A stretch of 64,000 nt of DNA from NCBI RefSeq assembly GCF_029167645.1, contig NZ_CP119147.1:3286001-3350000 (forward strand), given 5' to 3'. The DNA comes from Streptomyces sp. AM 2-1-1 (GTDB lineage: Bacteria > Actinomycetota > Actinomycetes > Streptomycetales > Streptomycetaceae). The notes beneath the pieces are model-generated. The model did not search any database. It was not told where the DNA came from and saw only the letters and a list, made by a program, of their open reading frames with translations. Made by a program: the position numbers and the translations under genes. Shown piece after piece: positions 50,970-58,424 of the stretch; position 1 is the first letter of the stretch; each line of letters opens with the position of its first letter.

Positions 50970-51545
50970 TCAGACCTGGGTCCGGTGGAAGTTCAGGTAC
51001 GAACGCGACGCCGTCGGGCCGCGCTGCCCCTGGTATCGGGAGCCGTACCGCTCCGAACCGTAGGGGAACTCGGCGGGCGAGGTCAGCCGGAACATGCACA
51101 GCTGGCCGATCTTCATCCCCGGCCACAGCTTTATCGGCAGCGTCGCGAGGTTCGACAGCTCCAGCGTGACGTGCCCCGAGAATCCGGGGTCGATGAACCC
51201 GGCGGTGGAGTGCGTCACCAGCCCGAGCCGCCCGAGCGAACTCTTGCCCTCCAGCCGCGACGCCAGGTCGTCCGGCAGCGTGATCGTCTCGTACGTCGAC
51301 GCCAGCACGAACTCCCCGGGGTGCAGGATGAACGGCTCGTCCCCCTCCGGCTCGACCGTCCGGGTCAGGTCCGGCTGCTCGACGGCCGGGTCGATGTGGG
51401 GGTAGCGGTGGTTCTCGAACACCCGGAAGTAGCGGTCGAGCCGCACATCGATGCTCGAAGGCTGAACCATCGACGGGTCGAACGGGTCGATACGGACCCG
51501 ACCGCTGTCGATCTCGTTCCGGAGGTCTTTGTCAGAGAGAAGCAC
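50970..51545 (-). CDS. dcd: dCTP deaminase
   Basis: Deaminates dCTP to dUTP (the bifunctional form, giving dUMP, occurs in some actinobacteria). At 191 residues it has exactly the usual length. [37 protein letters not shown] and the catalytic region [17 protein letters not shown] are typical, with a C-terminal [13 protein letters not shown]. The start is the GTG at 51545. On the minus strand, upstream of the phosphoribosyltransferase. Confidence 0.97.
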   Translation of the reverse strand: MLLSDKDLRNEIDSGRVRIDPFDPSMVQPSSIDVRLDRYFRVFENHRYPHIDPAVEQPDLTRTVEPEGDEPFILHPGEFVLASTYETITLPDDLASRLEGKSSLGRLGLVTHSTAGFIDPGFSGHVTLELSNLATLPIKLWPGMKIGQLCMFRLTSPAEFPYGSERYGSRYQGQRGPTASRSYLNFHRTQV

Positions 51546-51857
51546 GATCCGAGGATACGCAGGACGCGCGGGCCCGCCCCACTCGGACCGCACCCACGCC
51601 CCTGCCCCCACCACGGGAGACGGCCCCCGCCACCGCTTACGACGCCGGCCCGGCGGTCACCGGCGCCGTCGCTCCCGAAGGCCACCGCTGCCGGCGGCGC
51701 CGTCCCCTCCGGCGGTCACCATGGCCGGAGGCGCGGCTCCTTCCGGCGGTCACCACTGCGGGCGTCGCCCACTCATCCGGCGCTGACCTCTACCACCAAG
51801 GCAGCACCGTCCGAAGCTCGTCGCCACCGCCGCGGCGCCCTGATCCAACGCTCTCCC
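51546..51857. other. Gene-free stretch upstream of dcd
   Basis: About 310 bp with several scattered copies of CCGGCGGTCACC (near 51650, 51710 and 51747), otherwise unremarkable. It probably carries the dcd promoter on the minus strand. Confidence 0.45.
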
Positions 51858-52094
51858 CTACCGCCGGAGCGCCACCACCGGGACCGAGCTCCTCAACCGC
51901 GCGCACCGCGGGCACCGGATGAGCCGGCCGGGCCCGATCCGGTCGGACCCGAGCTGCTGCATCGGGAACGACGAGGTGGCGAACACGTGGCCCTCGGCAC
52001 AGCGGACAACGGTGTGCTCCAGCGTCTCCACCGTCGTCAACGGCTCCATCGACGCCTGCAGCTCCACCGTTTTCTTCGACTCCATCGACTGCAT
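51858..52094 (-). CDS. Small zinc-ribbon-like protein
   Basis: A 78-residue protein. The core HTVVRCAEGHVFATSSFP and LIRCPRCARLRSSVPV place C-x-x-x-H and C-x-x-C pairs as in a zinc ribbon or rubredoxin-type knuckle. The N-terminus is acidic and polar. The ATG at 52094 follows GGAAGGG with five-base spacing, which fixes the start; a TTG one codon upstream is not needed. Small proteins of this form are conserved in streptomycetes near this tRNA gene, as far as I recall. Function unknown; DNA or RNA binding is possible. Confidence 0.72.
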   Translation of the reverse strand: MQSMESKKTVELQASMEPLTTVETLEHTVVRCAEGHVFATSSFPMQQLGSDRIGPGRLIRCPRCARLRSSVPVVALRR

Positions 52095-52274
52095 CAAGTC
52101 CCTTCCTCAACCAACCGGCCTCGAACGACAAAGCCACACATTAGAGGATGAACAGGACTCGCTCCCCACGCCGCTCCGCCCCAACCTACGCCCCCAACTC
52201 CCGCCCACCGCGCCCCCGTCACCCCGACCGCTCCACCCGCCCCGCGACACACGGGACAAGCCCCGCGAAACGAC

Positions 52275-52309
52275 GGCAGGGCCCTCGGCGCATTCGCCGG
52301 GGCCCTGCC
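52275..52309. terminator. Hairpin upstream of the tRNA-Gly gene
   Basis: GGCAGGGCCCTCGGCG pairs with CGCCGGGGCCCTGCC with one bulged T. It may insulate the tRNA gene from upstream transcription. Confidence 0.6.
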
Positions 52310-52356
52310 ATGAGGTACAGTGTGCGAGCATGCACAGCCGATCATCGGTGCGCGCT

Positions 52357-52427
52357 GCGGGTGTAGTTTAATGGTAGAACATGAGCTTCCCAAGCTCAGA
52401 GCGCGAGTTCGATTCTCGTCACCCGCT
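52357..52427 (+). tRNA. tRNA-Gly (anticodon CCC)
   Basis: A 71-nt cloverleaf: acceptor GCGGGTG / CACCCGC, anticodon arm TGAGC-TTCCCAA-GCTCA with CCC as anticodon, T-loop TTCGATT. CCA is not encoded. The gene is intact and is the attachment site of the integrated element whose integrase lies just downstream; the 3' half (52405-52427) should be the attB core. Confidence 0.97.
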
Positions 52428-52432
52428 CTTTC

Positions 52433-52465
52433 ACGAACCCCCAGGTCATCGACCTGGGGGTTCGT
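52433..52465. terminator. Terminator shared by tRNA-Gly and the integrase gene
   Basis: ACGAACCCCCAGGTC and GACCTGGGGGTTCGT form a perfect 15-bp stem with a three-base loop, five bases past the tRNA and 35 bp past the integrase stop codon. Confidence 0.88.
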
Positions 52466-52499
52466 CGTTGTCTAGACCTCCCTAAGCGCCTTGCACCAC

Positions 52500-53666
52500 C
52501 TACGCACCACCTGACCCCTTCTCGTGCTCCTCGCGCGCCTTGTCGCGGGCCTTGCGCACCATCCGGTCCAGCCCGCCCGCCACCTCCTTCTGACGCTCGT
52601 GGTCGGAGTGCTGATAGATCAGGGCGGCTTTCTCCGTCGATTGGCCGGCGCGCACCATCGTGTCCTTGAGCGTGGCCCCCGATCGTGTCGAGAGGGTGTG
52701 GCCGGTGTGCCGGAGGTCGTAGAAGCGGAAGTTCTCCGGGAGGCCGACCGTGATCCGCGCCTTGCGCCACTTTCGCCCGAAGGTGGAGCGGCGGAAGGGC
52801 TTTCCCTTCTCCCCGACGAACAGCAGTCCGTCCGGGCCCTTCTCCGCGTACCAGTCCATGTGCCGCTGAAGGTCCTTCCGCAGGAAGTCCGGCAGGACAA
52901 CCACGCGCTTCCCGGCCTCCGACTTCGTCGGCCCCTCGGCACGCTTGCCCGTGGCCAGCTCCGGAGCGGCCTTCCGCACGACGACGGTGACGTTGTCCAC
53001 GTCCACGTCCTTCCGCCGAAGCTCTGCCTGCTCCTCCGGCCTCATGGGCCCGTAGGCCCCGAGGTAGACCATCAAGCGCCACCGGATGCCGATGGCGTCC
53101 GCGAGTGCGTCCACCTGGGCGACGGTCGCCACCTGGCCCGACTGCGAGACCTCCTTGCCGGCACCGCGAATGCGGCACGGGTTCCGGCGAATCAGTTCAT
53201 CGTCGGTCGCGGTCTCCAGGATCGCTTTCAGCAGCCGGTAGGACTTCGCGACGGTCGTGGCACCCGTGGCGGCAAGGCGCTCCGCCCGCCACTCCCGTAC
53301 CCGCGGTGGGGTGATCTCGTCCAGGTCGAACGCGCCGAACGTGGGAACGAGATGAAGCCTGAGCAGCCGGTTATACAGCTCCTCCGTGAGGGGCGCGACA
53401 CCCCTTTCCACCACCCACTTCGTCGCGTACTCCTCAAAGTTCACCGCGCCGGCGTCGGGGTCCCGCCACGCGTTACGGGTCATGTCCGCTTCGACCTGCG
53501 AGAGCCAGATCTCGGCCTCGGTCTGCGTCTCGAAGGTCTCCGGCGCCCGGCGTCGCTCCCCTGTCGGGTCCAGGTAGGAGGCGGTCCAGCGGCCGGAGCG
53601 GTACTGCCTGACGGCACCGAACCGACGCATCGTCATCTTCTTCACGTTCTTCTTGCGCTTGGCCAT
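52500..53666 (-). CDS. int: Tyrosine recombinase (AICE integrase)
   Basis: A 388-residue site-specific recombinase that integrates and, with Xis, excises the element. An N-terminal AP2-like arm-binding region (1-60) and SAM-like core-binding domain (about 72-165) precede the catalytic domain: Arg209 in GPMRPEEQAEL, the Lys-bearing TKSEAGKR, Arg319 in FYDLRHTG, and the nucleophile Tyr351 in ALIYQHSDHERQ. The first box His of the HxxR motif is Tyr, as in some actinobacterial integrases. The ATG shares one base with the xis stop (TGATG). It points at the tRNA, the usual AICE arrangement. Confidence 0.95.
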   Translation of the reverse strand: MAKRKKNVKKMTMRRFGAVRQYRSGRWTASYLDPTGERRRAPETFETQTEAEIWLSQVEADMTRNAWRDPDAGAVNFEEYATKWVVERGVAPLTEELYNRLLRLHLVPTFGAFDLDEITPPRVREWRAERLAATGATTVAKSYRLLKAILETATDDELIRRNPCRIRGAGKEVSQSGQVATVAQVDALADAIGIRWRLMVYLGAYGPMRPEEQAELRRKDVDVDNVTVVVRKAAPELATGKRAEGPTKSEAGKRVVVLPDFLRKDLQRHMDWYAEKGPDGLLFVGEKGKPFRRSTFGRKWRKARITVGLPENFRFYDLRHTGHTLSTRSGATLKDTMVRAGQSTEKAALIYQHSDHERQKEVAGGLDRMVRKARDKAREEHEKGSGGA

Positions 53667-53941
53667 CAAGCAGCCTTCCTCATGCGGCGACGCGGCCGGA
53701 TCGGTTCAACGGTGTTGGCGGCCAGGAACTCTTCGACGGCACTCGCCGGGAAGCGCACGTGGGTACCGACCTTCAGGTACCGGATGCGTCGCTCAGCAAC
53801 GAGACGACGCGGAAACCGCTCGGTGGTCCCCAGCAACTTGGCGAGGGCCCGAACGTTCAGGTAGGTCTCTTCCAGTGGCCCAGGTCTGGGCACAGAGGCA
53901 ACGGCGGCGAGTCGCCGGGCAGGGTGAGCAAGGTTGCTCAT
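53666..53941 (-). CDS. xis: Excisionase / HTH DNA-binding protein
   Basis: A 91-residue protein with a MerR/Xis-type winged HTH: YLNVRALAKLLGTTERFPRRLVAERRIRYLKVGTHVRFPASAVEEFLAANTV. Such proteins bind the att region and steer the integrase to excision. The ATG at 53941 has AGGGAG seven bases upstream. Its stop overlaps the integrase start, so the two are coupled. A cluster of GTGACGC octamers lies in its upstream region and may control it. Confidence 0.88.
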   Translation of the reverse strand: MSNLAHPARRLAAVASVPRPGPLEETYLNVRALAKLLGTTERFPRRLVAERRIRYLKVGTHVRFPASAVEEFLAANTVEPIRPRRRMRKAA

Positions 53942-54013
53942 CGACTGGCTCCCTGGGATTCGAGGCGGGCGGACTGCGAAACGCGCCCGCATGTGTCCGA
54001 GGCTGTGATTTCT

Positions 54014-54231
54014 GCGTCACCACGTCATCCGCGTCACTCTTGGCCCCTGACCTGCGGTTATGTGGTGACGCAGAGGGTTGGGAGTGCGTCATCGGTGACG
54101 CAGGCGTGCGTCATGGGGTGGTGCGGGGTGACGCAGGTGACGCGGGGTGACGCAGCAGAAGCCGTTCTGCGTCACCTGGATCGCCGCAGTTCAGGGGCGG
54201 TATTGGGCCTTGTGGTGACGCGGGTGACGCA
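54014..54231. repeat. Cluster of twelve GTGACGCA-type octamers (iteron-like)
   Basis: Octamers GTGACGCA, GTGACGCG or the reverse TGCGTCAC/TGCGTCAT/CGCGTCAC begin at 54014, 54031, 54065, 54085, 54095, 54107, 54128, 54137, 54147, 54168, 54215 and 54224. Both orientations occur; several are about 10 bp apart, i.e. on one face of the helix. Candidate iterons of the replication origin, or a multi-site operator for int-xis. Confidence 0.85.
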
Positions 54232-54233
54232 GC

Positions 54234-54257
54234 TTTCTCTTTCTTAAGAAAAGAGAA
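54234..54257. other. A+T-rich imperfect dyad beside the octamer cluster
   Basis: TTTCTCTTTCTTAAG followed by AAAAGAGAA: a dyad centred on CTTAAG with one bulged A, in otherwise G+C-rich DNA. Its A+T content and position suit a DNA-unwinding element; it could also be a hairpin. Confidence 0.5.
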
Positions 54258-54347
54258 GGGGGTGTCTGTTGTGGTGTGGTGCTGCTCAAGGCGTGAAGTG
54301 GGGAGCCGCTTCGCGGCGCGACCATTGGGCGGCGTTCCGCCGAACAA

Positions 54348-54391
54348 CAAGAGGAGCACCAGCCGCGCCATGGCGACTGGTGCTCCTCTTG
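54348..54391 (-). terminator. Terminator of the AICE replication operon
   Basis: A perfect 15-bp stem CAAGAGGAGCACCAG / CTGGTGCTCCTCTTG with a 14-base loop, 30 bp past the stop codon of the ATPase gene. Confidence 0.88.
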
Positions 54392-54420
54392 CTTGTCCAT
54401 CCCCCGGTCGCCGCTGCGGG

Positions 54421-55893
54421 TCAGAGCGTCTGCTGCTCGTGGGGCGACGGGGCCGGGCGGCGGGTCATTTCGACGTACCGGCCCTCCTTGGTGCGCCCCC
54501 AGTCAACGAGGACGCCTCGGGCACCGAGGGTGGGTTGAAGGCGCTTGAGGCGGTCCGAGAGCACTTTCCCGGTCGTGGGCCACCCTTTGGGCAGCGGGCG
54601 GCAGTCGTCGCCGCTGTAGAGGCCGCTCAGGAGGTGCAGCCACTCTGAGGACGTCATCCGCGTCTCGGTGCCGGGGGCGAGGCTGGCGGCGTGCTTGAGG
54701 ACGGTCTGCGCGAGCAGGTCACCTTCGATGACGTCGTCGTTCAGCTCGTCCAGGCTGCTGCGGTAGGCGGGCAGCGTGCCGAACCCGTTCGCGGCGTCGA
54801 TCTGCGCGCACAGGTGCGCGAAGTCCGCCATCCGCAGGTCGCTCGGGATGTCGGCCTCGGTCGCCCGCACCTTGACCGTCAGGTCGAGGAGAGAGCCGAG
54901 GATGACCGGCAGGGCCGCTTCGAACTCCCGCCACAGCTCCGCTTCGGTCCGACGCACGCTCGGGCGTTCCAGCCGCAGCGGCAGGAGACGTTCAGCGAGG
55001 TCGGGCCGGATGACGCCGACGTCGATACCGGTCAGCAGGAGCGGGCGGCGGTAACGGGAGCGGACGACGTCCCCGTCGCTGAACAGGGCGCGCTTGATGC
55101 TCTCGGCCCCGGTGACGATGCAGCACATGAGGTCGGACAGGTCCGGGGCCAGGTGGGACAGGTTGTCCAGGGCCGTGACCCAACCGGCGGCGACGGCGGT
55201 GATCAGGTTCTCTTCGTCCTTCGGTGCCCGGCGCAGGTCGCCGGTCATGCCCTCGATGATCCGCACGAGCATCCGGCCGGCCGTGGACTTCCCCGCGCCC
55301 TGCGGGCCGGTGAGGAACGGGGCCGGGACGGGGACGGAGGGGCCGAGGCAGCCGATGAGCCAGGCCAGGGCCAGACTCTCGGTGTCGGCGTTGGCGAAGT
55401 TCGTCAGCCGCATCAACTGGTCAATGCCCTTGCCGTTGGTGTCCCGTGCGGGCATCGGGAGTTCGCCGGTGAGCTGGGTGCGCCGCCAGCACACCTCACG
55501 CGGGTCCGGGACGCGGATGTCCCAGCCGTTGGGGTGGATGCGGACGGACTGCCCGTCGTCGCGCCCGAGGTCCAGCCACGTCGCCCCGTCGAAACCGGGG
55601 GCGACCCGGATGTGCGTGGGCTGCACGCCCTGGCTCAGCGCGAGTGCTTCGATCAAGTCCAACGCCTCCTTGAGCGACGTTCCGTTGAAGACGCCGACCC
55701 CGTCGTTGAAGAGGTCGACCATGAGTTCCTGCCGGTGGCTCCCGGTCGTGCCCTGGGAGCGGATCGGGCGGGCCACGGGGTGCCCGATCCGCTGGGCGTA
55801 GACGGTGCCCTCCGTGGTGCGGAAGTACCGGAAGTGCGACTGCGCGTACTCGGTGATGACCTCACGCGCCGGAGTCTTCTCGTCCTCGGACAT
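54421..55893 (-). CDS. AICE replication ATPase/helicase-like protein
   Basis: A 490-residue P-loop protein. Walker A GPQGAGKST is at 196-204 and a Walker B-like WVTALDNL follows; the body resembles the D5/virulence-E-type superfamily 3 helicases that accompany prim-pol proteins. The N-terminal 150 residues have a beta-rich region (FRYFRTTEGTVYAQRIG). It is three bases downstream of the prim-pol gene, so the two form the replication module of the element, probably unwinding and priming at the origin. The gene ends in front of a strong terminator. Confidence 0.85.
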   Translation of the reverse strand: MSEDEKTPAREVITEYAQSHFRYFRTTEGTVYAQRIGHPVARPIRSQGTTGSHRQELMVDLFNDGVGVFNGTSLKEALDLIEALALSQGVQPTHIRVAPGFDGATWLDLGRDDGQSVRIHPNGWDIRVPDPREVCWRRTQLTGELPMPARDTNGKGIDQLMRLTNFANADTESLALAWLIGCLGPSVPVPAPFLTGPQGAGKSTAGRMLVRIIEGMTGDLRRAPKDEENLITAVAAGWVTALDNLSHLAPDLSDLMCCIVTGAESIKRALFSDGDVVRSRYRRPLLLTGIDVGVIRPDLAERLLPLRLERPSVRRTEAELWREFEAALPVILGSLLDLTVKVRATEADIPSDLRMADFAHLCAQIDAANGFGTLPAYRSSLDELNDDVIEGDLLAQTVLKHAASLAPGTETRMTSSEWLHLLSGLYSGDDCRPLPKGWPTTGKVLSDRLKRLQPTLGARGVLVDWGRTKEGRYVEMTRRPAPSPHEQQTL

Positions 55894-55896
55894 GAC

Positions 55897-56733
55897 TCAC
55901 ATCCCCAATGCCGTACGGGCGTTGGTCCACGCGTCGGTGCAGTGTCGGACGCTCTCGCCCTTGGCCTGCGCGGCGGCGAACAGCCGCCCGGCGTGGGCGT
56001 CGGTGAGGCACCCGCACCGGCCGTGGGCGGACAGCACCGCGAGGAACGTCCGGTACACCGTCGCGTGCACGCCGCTGGTGGCGTCGGTGATCTGCTGCTC
56101 GGCCATGGCGATGCCACGGTTCAGGTAGGCCAGCGTGCGGTGACGGCATACCCCGCCCCCAGCACCCGTGGGGACGCCGACCGGCCGCACGACCGGGGCC
56201 GGCGCGGGTGCCTTGACCGTCAGGGCGCGCACAGTGTCGGGCAGGCCGGTCATGGTGCCGGTACCGGGGCCCAACCACCGGGCGTACGACATGGACGATT
56301 TGATGTCGACGCCGGGGCGTACGGCGTTCGCGGACTGCATCGCGCCCCGGTAGATCCAGTGCTCGCCCCGCGTGGTGGGCACGGTGCGGGTGGCGGGCAG
56401 GTGCTGCCGGGCCCAGGTGACGGCGTCGGCGTTGTCGAGGTCCACGATGGTGAGCCCGGCCCCGCCGGGGTGGTAGGCGACGGCCTGCGCCTGCGCCCAT
56501 GCCCGTGCCCACGGGGGTGAGGTGAGGGTGTGGGGGTCGGTGGTGGCGGCGGCCCAGCCGTGGCAGACGCCGGGGCATGCGCACGGCCCGGCGGCCAGCA
56601 TGACCGGCCGGCCGCCGCACGCGTTGTCCCGGCAGGTGCGGCAGTTCCCGAACGGGACCTTCCCGGCCCGCAGCGGGAGCGTCGGCACCGTTCGGGCGGC
56701 GAGGTCGAGGGCGGTGCTGAGCAAGGCACTCAT
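55897..56733 (-). CDS. Prim-pol domain replication protein
   Basis: A 278-residue bifunctional DNA primase/polymerase-type protein. Catalytic Asp98 and Asp100 lie in GLTIVDLDNADA; TTRGEHWIYRG at 120-130 and Asp143 in GVDIKSS complete the expected active site. A Cys cluster CRTCRDNAC ... CACPGVCHGW (31-60) probably binds zinc, as in actinobacterial prim-pols. Such proteins replace RepSA or RepAM in one class of AICEs. The ATG at 56733 overlaps the methyltransferase stop as ATGA. Confidence 0.9.
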   Translation of the reverse strand: MSALLSTALDLAARTVPTLPLRAGKVPFGNCRTCRDNACGGRPVMLAAGPCACPGVCHGWAAATTDPHTLTSPPWARAWAQAQAVAYHPGGAGLTIVDLDNADAVTWARQHLPATRTVPTTRGEHWIYRGAMQSANAVRPGVDIKSSMSYARWLGPGTGTMTGLPDTVRALTVKAPAPAPVVRPVGVPTGAGGGVCRHRTLAYLNRGIAMAEQQITDATSGVHATVYRTFLAVLSAHGRCGCLTDAHAGRLFAAAQAKGESVRHCTDAWTNARTALGM

Positions 56734-57458
56734 GCCGCCACCGCCCGAGCGGAGACGATCAGGGCGGACCCGATCAGCTCCGAGTAGGCGGGCGGGATCG
56801 CCTCGGTCAGTTCCTGCCGCACGTCGGTCCAGGTGATGCCCATGGCCCGCTGCATCTCCGGGATGGTGGCCTTCCCGCCGCCCTCTCCGTACGCGGCGAC
56901 GTACGGGCCGTCGCGGTAGACGCCGTGCCGGTAGCCCCGGACGTAGCCCCGGTGCTTCCGGTGGGCGGGCTGCGGAACGGTCCACCCGCCGCCCAGCTCG
57001 AAGTTGCGGTGGCGCAGCACGTCGAGGCCGAACATCTCACCGCACAGCCGCAGGTCTTTGCGGATCTTCGCCCGGCCGTTGGGCTGCTCCATGACGTAGG
57101 GCAGGCCGGTCGCTTCGAGGAGTTCGCGGGTCGGCGCCACGAGGTCTTCGTGCACGCCGCCCCAACCCTGCGATTCGTTCGTGCCGACGGTGAGCGCGCA
57201 TCCGGCCTGGCACGGCGGCGACGCGTGCACCGCCGCGTACTGCCGGATCTCCCCGGAGGCGATGAGCGCGGCGAGGTGGGTGAGGGCGTCGGCCCGGACG
57301 AACGTGAACGGGTAGTTCGGGCGCGCGGCGATGTCCACGCCGACCACCCGGAACCCCGCCCGGTGGTAGCCCATGGCCGCGCCGCCGGCGCAGCAGAACA
57401 GATCCAGCAGCAGGTGCCGGTGATCGGCCTCTCGCCGGATCGGGACAAGTTGAGTCAT
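56730..57458 (-). CDS. C5-cytosine DNA methyltransferase-like protein
   Basis: A 242-residue Dcm-type methyltransferase. Motif I DLFCCAGGAAMGYHRAGF starts at 19, the motif IV catalytic ASPPCQ is at 79-84 (Cys83), a motif VI-like EQPNG is at 124-128, and a motif X-like EAIPPAYSELIG is near the C-terminus. The target-recognition region is very short, so specificity may be simple or the enzyme may modify element DNA only. No restriction enzyme is adjacent. It heads the replication operon, coupled to the prim-pol gene. Anti-restriction or origin modification are possible roles. Confidence 0.85.
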   Translation of the reverse strand: MTQLVPIRREADHRHLLLDLFCCAGGAAMGYHRAGFRVVGVDIAARPNYPFTFVRADALTHLAALIASGEIRQYAAVHASPPCQAGCALTVGTNESQGWGGVHEDLVAPTRELLEATGLPYVMEQPNGRAKIRKDLRLCGEMFGLDVLRHRNFELGGGWTVPQPAHRKHRGYVRGYRHGVYRDGPYVAAYGEGGGKATIPEMQRAMGITWTDVRQELTEAIPPAYSELIGSALIVSARAVAA

Positions 57459-57543
57459 GCTGGAGGTCTCCAGTTCTCGTGAGGGCTGGTGGACGACGGC
57501 GGCCCCAGATCATTGGCGTGAGAGGGGGCCGCCGTCGGCGTAG

Positions 57544-58200
57544 CTACAGGCGGTTGGCGGTGGCGCGGAAGCAGACGAAGCACAGAGCGGCGACGGCGAT
57601 CTGTCCGTAGGCGGTGGCGCGGTCGGGGTGGGCGTGGTCGTCGTCCCAGAGGGTCAGCAGTTCACCGGTCTCGGCCAGGCCGTTGATGTCTCCGGTGCGC
57701 AGGGTGCGGCGGGCGGTGACGGACCGCTCGAACGCCTGGCGGGCGCGCTCGAACCGGTCGGCGTCCGGCCACCCGTCCAGCGCGTTCCCGACGCCCGGCG
57801 GGACGGGCCCGACCCCGTGCGGGGCGGTGAAGCGGCCGGTGGTGTCGAGGGTGTAGGTGGCGGTGGTCGGCTGCTCGCCGTCGAGGACGGCGTGGAGGGC
57901 GTCGGCGACGCTGTAGGCGTAGACCTTGGCGGTCTCCTCGAACAGCTCGCGCATGGTGGCCAGGTGCGCGGTGTGGGACCGGTGGATGCCGTCGAGGATG
58001 CGGGTGTGGAGGTTGGTCGGGTAGGGGTGGGTGCCGGTCACGGTGACGGTGCCGGGCAGGGTCCGCAGCCGCCCGGCGGCGTACTGCTCGGCGGCGGTCT
58101 CGGCGGCCCGGCAGGCGGCTTGGGCCTCGCGGGCGGCGGCGGTGAGGGTGGCGACGCTGGCGGCCAGCGACTCGAACCAGGGAGCGTTGGGCGTGGTCAT
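57544..58200 (-). CDS. Hypothetical AICE protein
   Basis: A 218-residue protein that I do not recognise. Mostly helical and Ala/Thr-rich; an early coiled-coil-like stretch (12-45, AAREAQAACRAAETAAEQ) and a C-terminal hydrophobic segment (IAVAALCFVCF) that may be a membrane anchor. The ATG at 58200 follows AAGGAAAC. It lies between the transfer gene and the methyltransferase with gaps on both sides, so it may be its own unit. Confidence 0.7.
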   Translation of the reverse strand: MTTPNAPWFESLAASVATLTAAAREAQAACRAAETAAEQYAAGRLRTLPGTVTVTGTHPYPTNLHTRILDGIHRSHTAHLATMRELFEETAKVYAYSVADALHAVLDGEQPTTATYTLDTTGRFTAPHGVGPVPPGVGNALDGWPDADRFERARQAFERSVTARRTLRTGDINGLAETGELLTLWDDDHAHPDRATAYGQIAVAALCFVCFRATANRL

Positions 58201-58350
58201 GAAGGGGTGTTTCCTTCCGAAGCGGAACGGAGTGTTGGCGGTGGACAGGGAGCCGGAACCACCCCCCTCCGGGTTGGCCGTGGAGGGGGTTTCAGGGGTC
58301 TGACCTGCGGTGCCTCCCTGACTCCCTGAACATCATTTGTGCAGGTCAGT

Positions 58351-58403
58351 GGCAGGGAGGCAGGTCAGGGAGGGGGTGAGGGAGTTCTCCCTGCCTCCCT
58401 GCC
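58351..58403 (-). terminator. Terminator of the tra gene
   Basis: GGCAGGGAGGCAG (58351-58363) pairs with CTGCCTCCCTGCC (58391-58403), a perfect 13-bp stem, 22 bp past the tra stop. The loop contains further GGGAGG units. Confidence 0.75.
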
Positions 58404-58424
58404 CCGCCGGGGGTGCGCCTCCCT

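Larger units (their letters stand above)
53942..54420. other. Control/origin region between xis and the replication genes
   Basis: About 480 bp without a credible gene. In order: twelve GTGACGC-type octamers (54014-54231), an A+T-rich dyad (54234-54257), a G+T-rich stretch, and the terminator of the replication operon (54348-54391). It is the main noncoding region of the element in this window. Confidence 0.7.

Noticed and set aside
54014..54231. Octamers considered as DnaA boxes
   Set aside because: They do not resemble TTGTCCACA; they are a different repeat family specific to this element.
56730..57458. Complete restriction-modification system
   Set aside because: Only a methyltransferase is present; no nuclease-like gene is adjacent in the visible part of the element.
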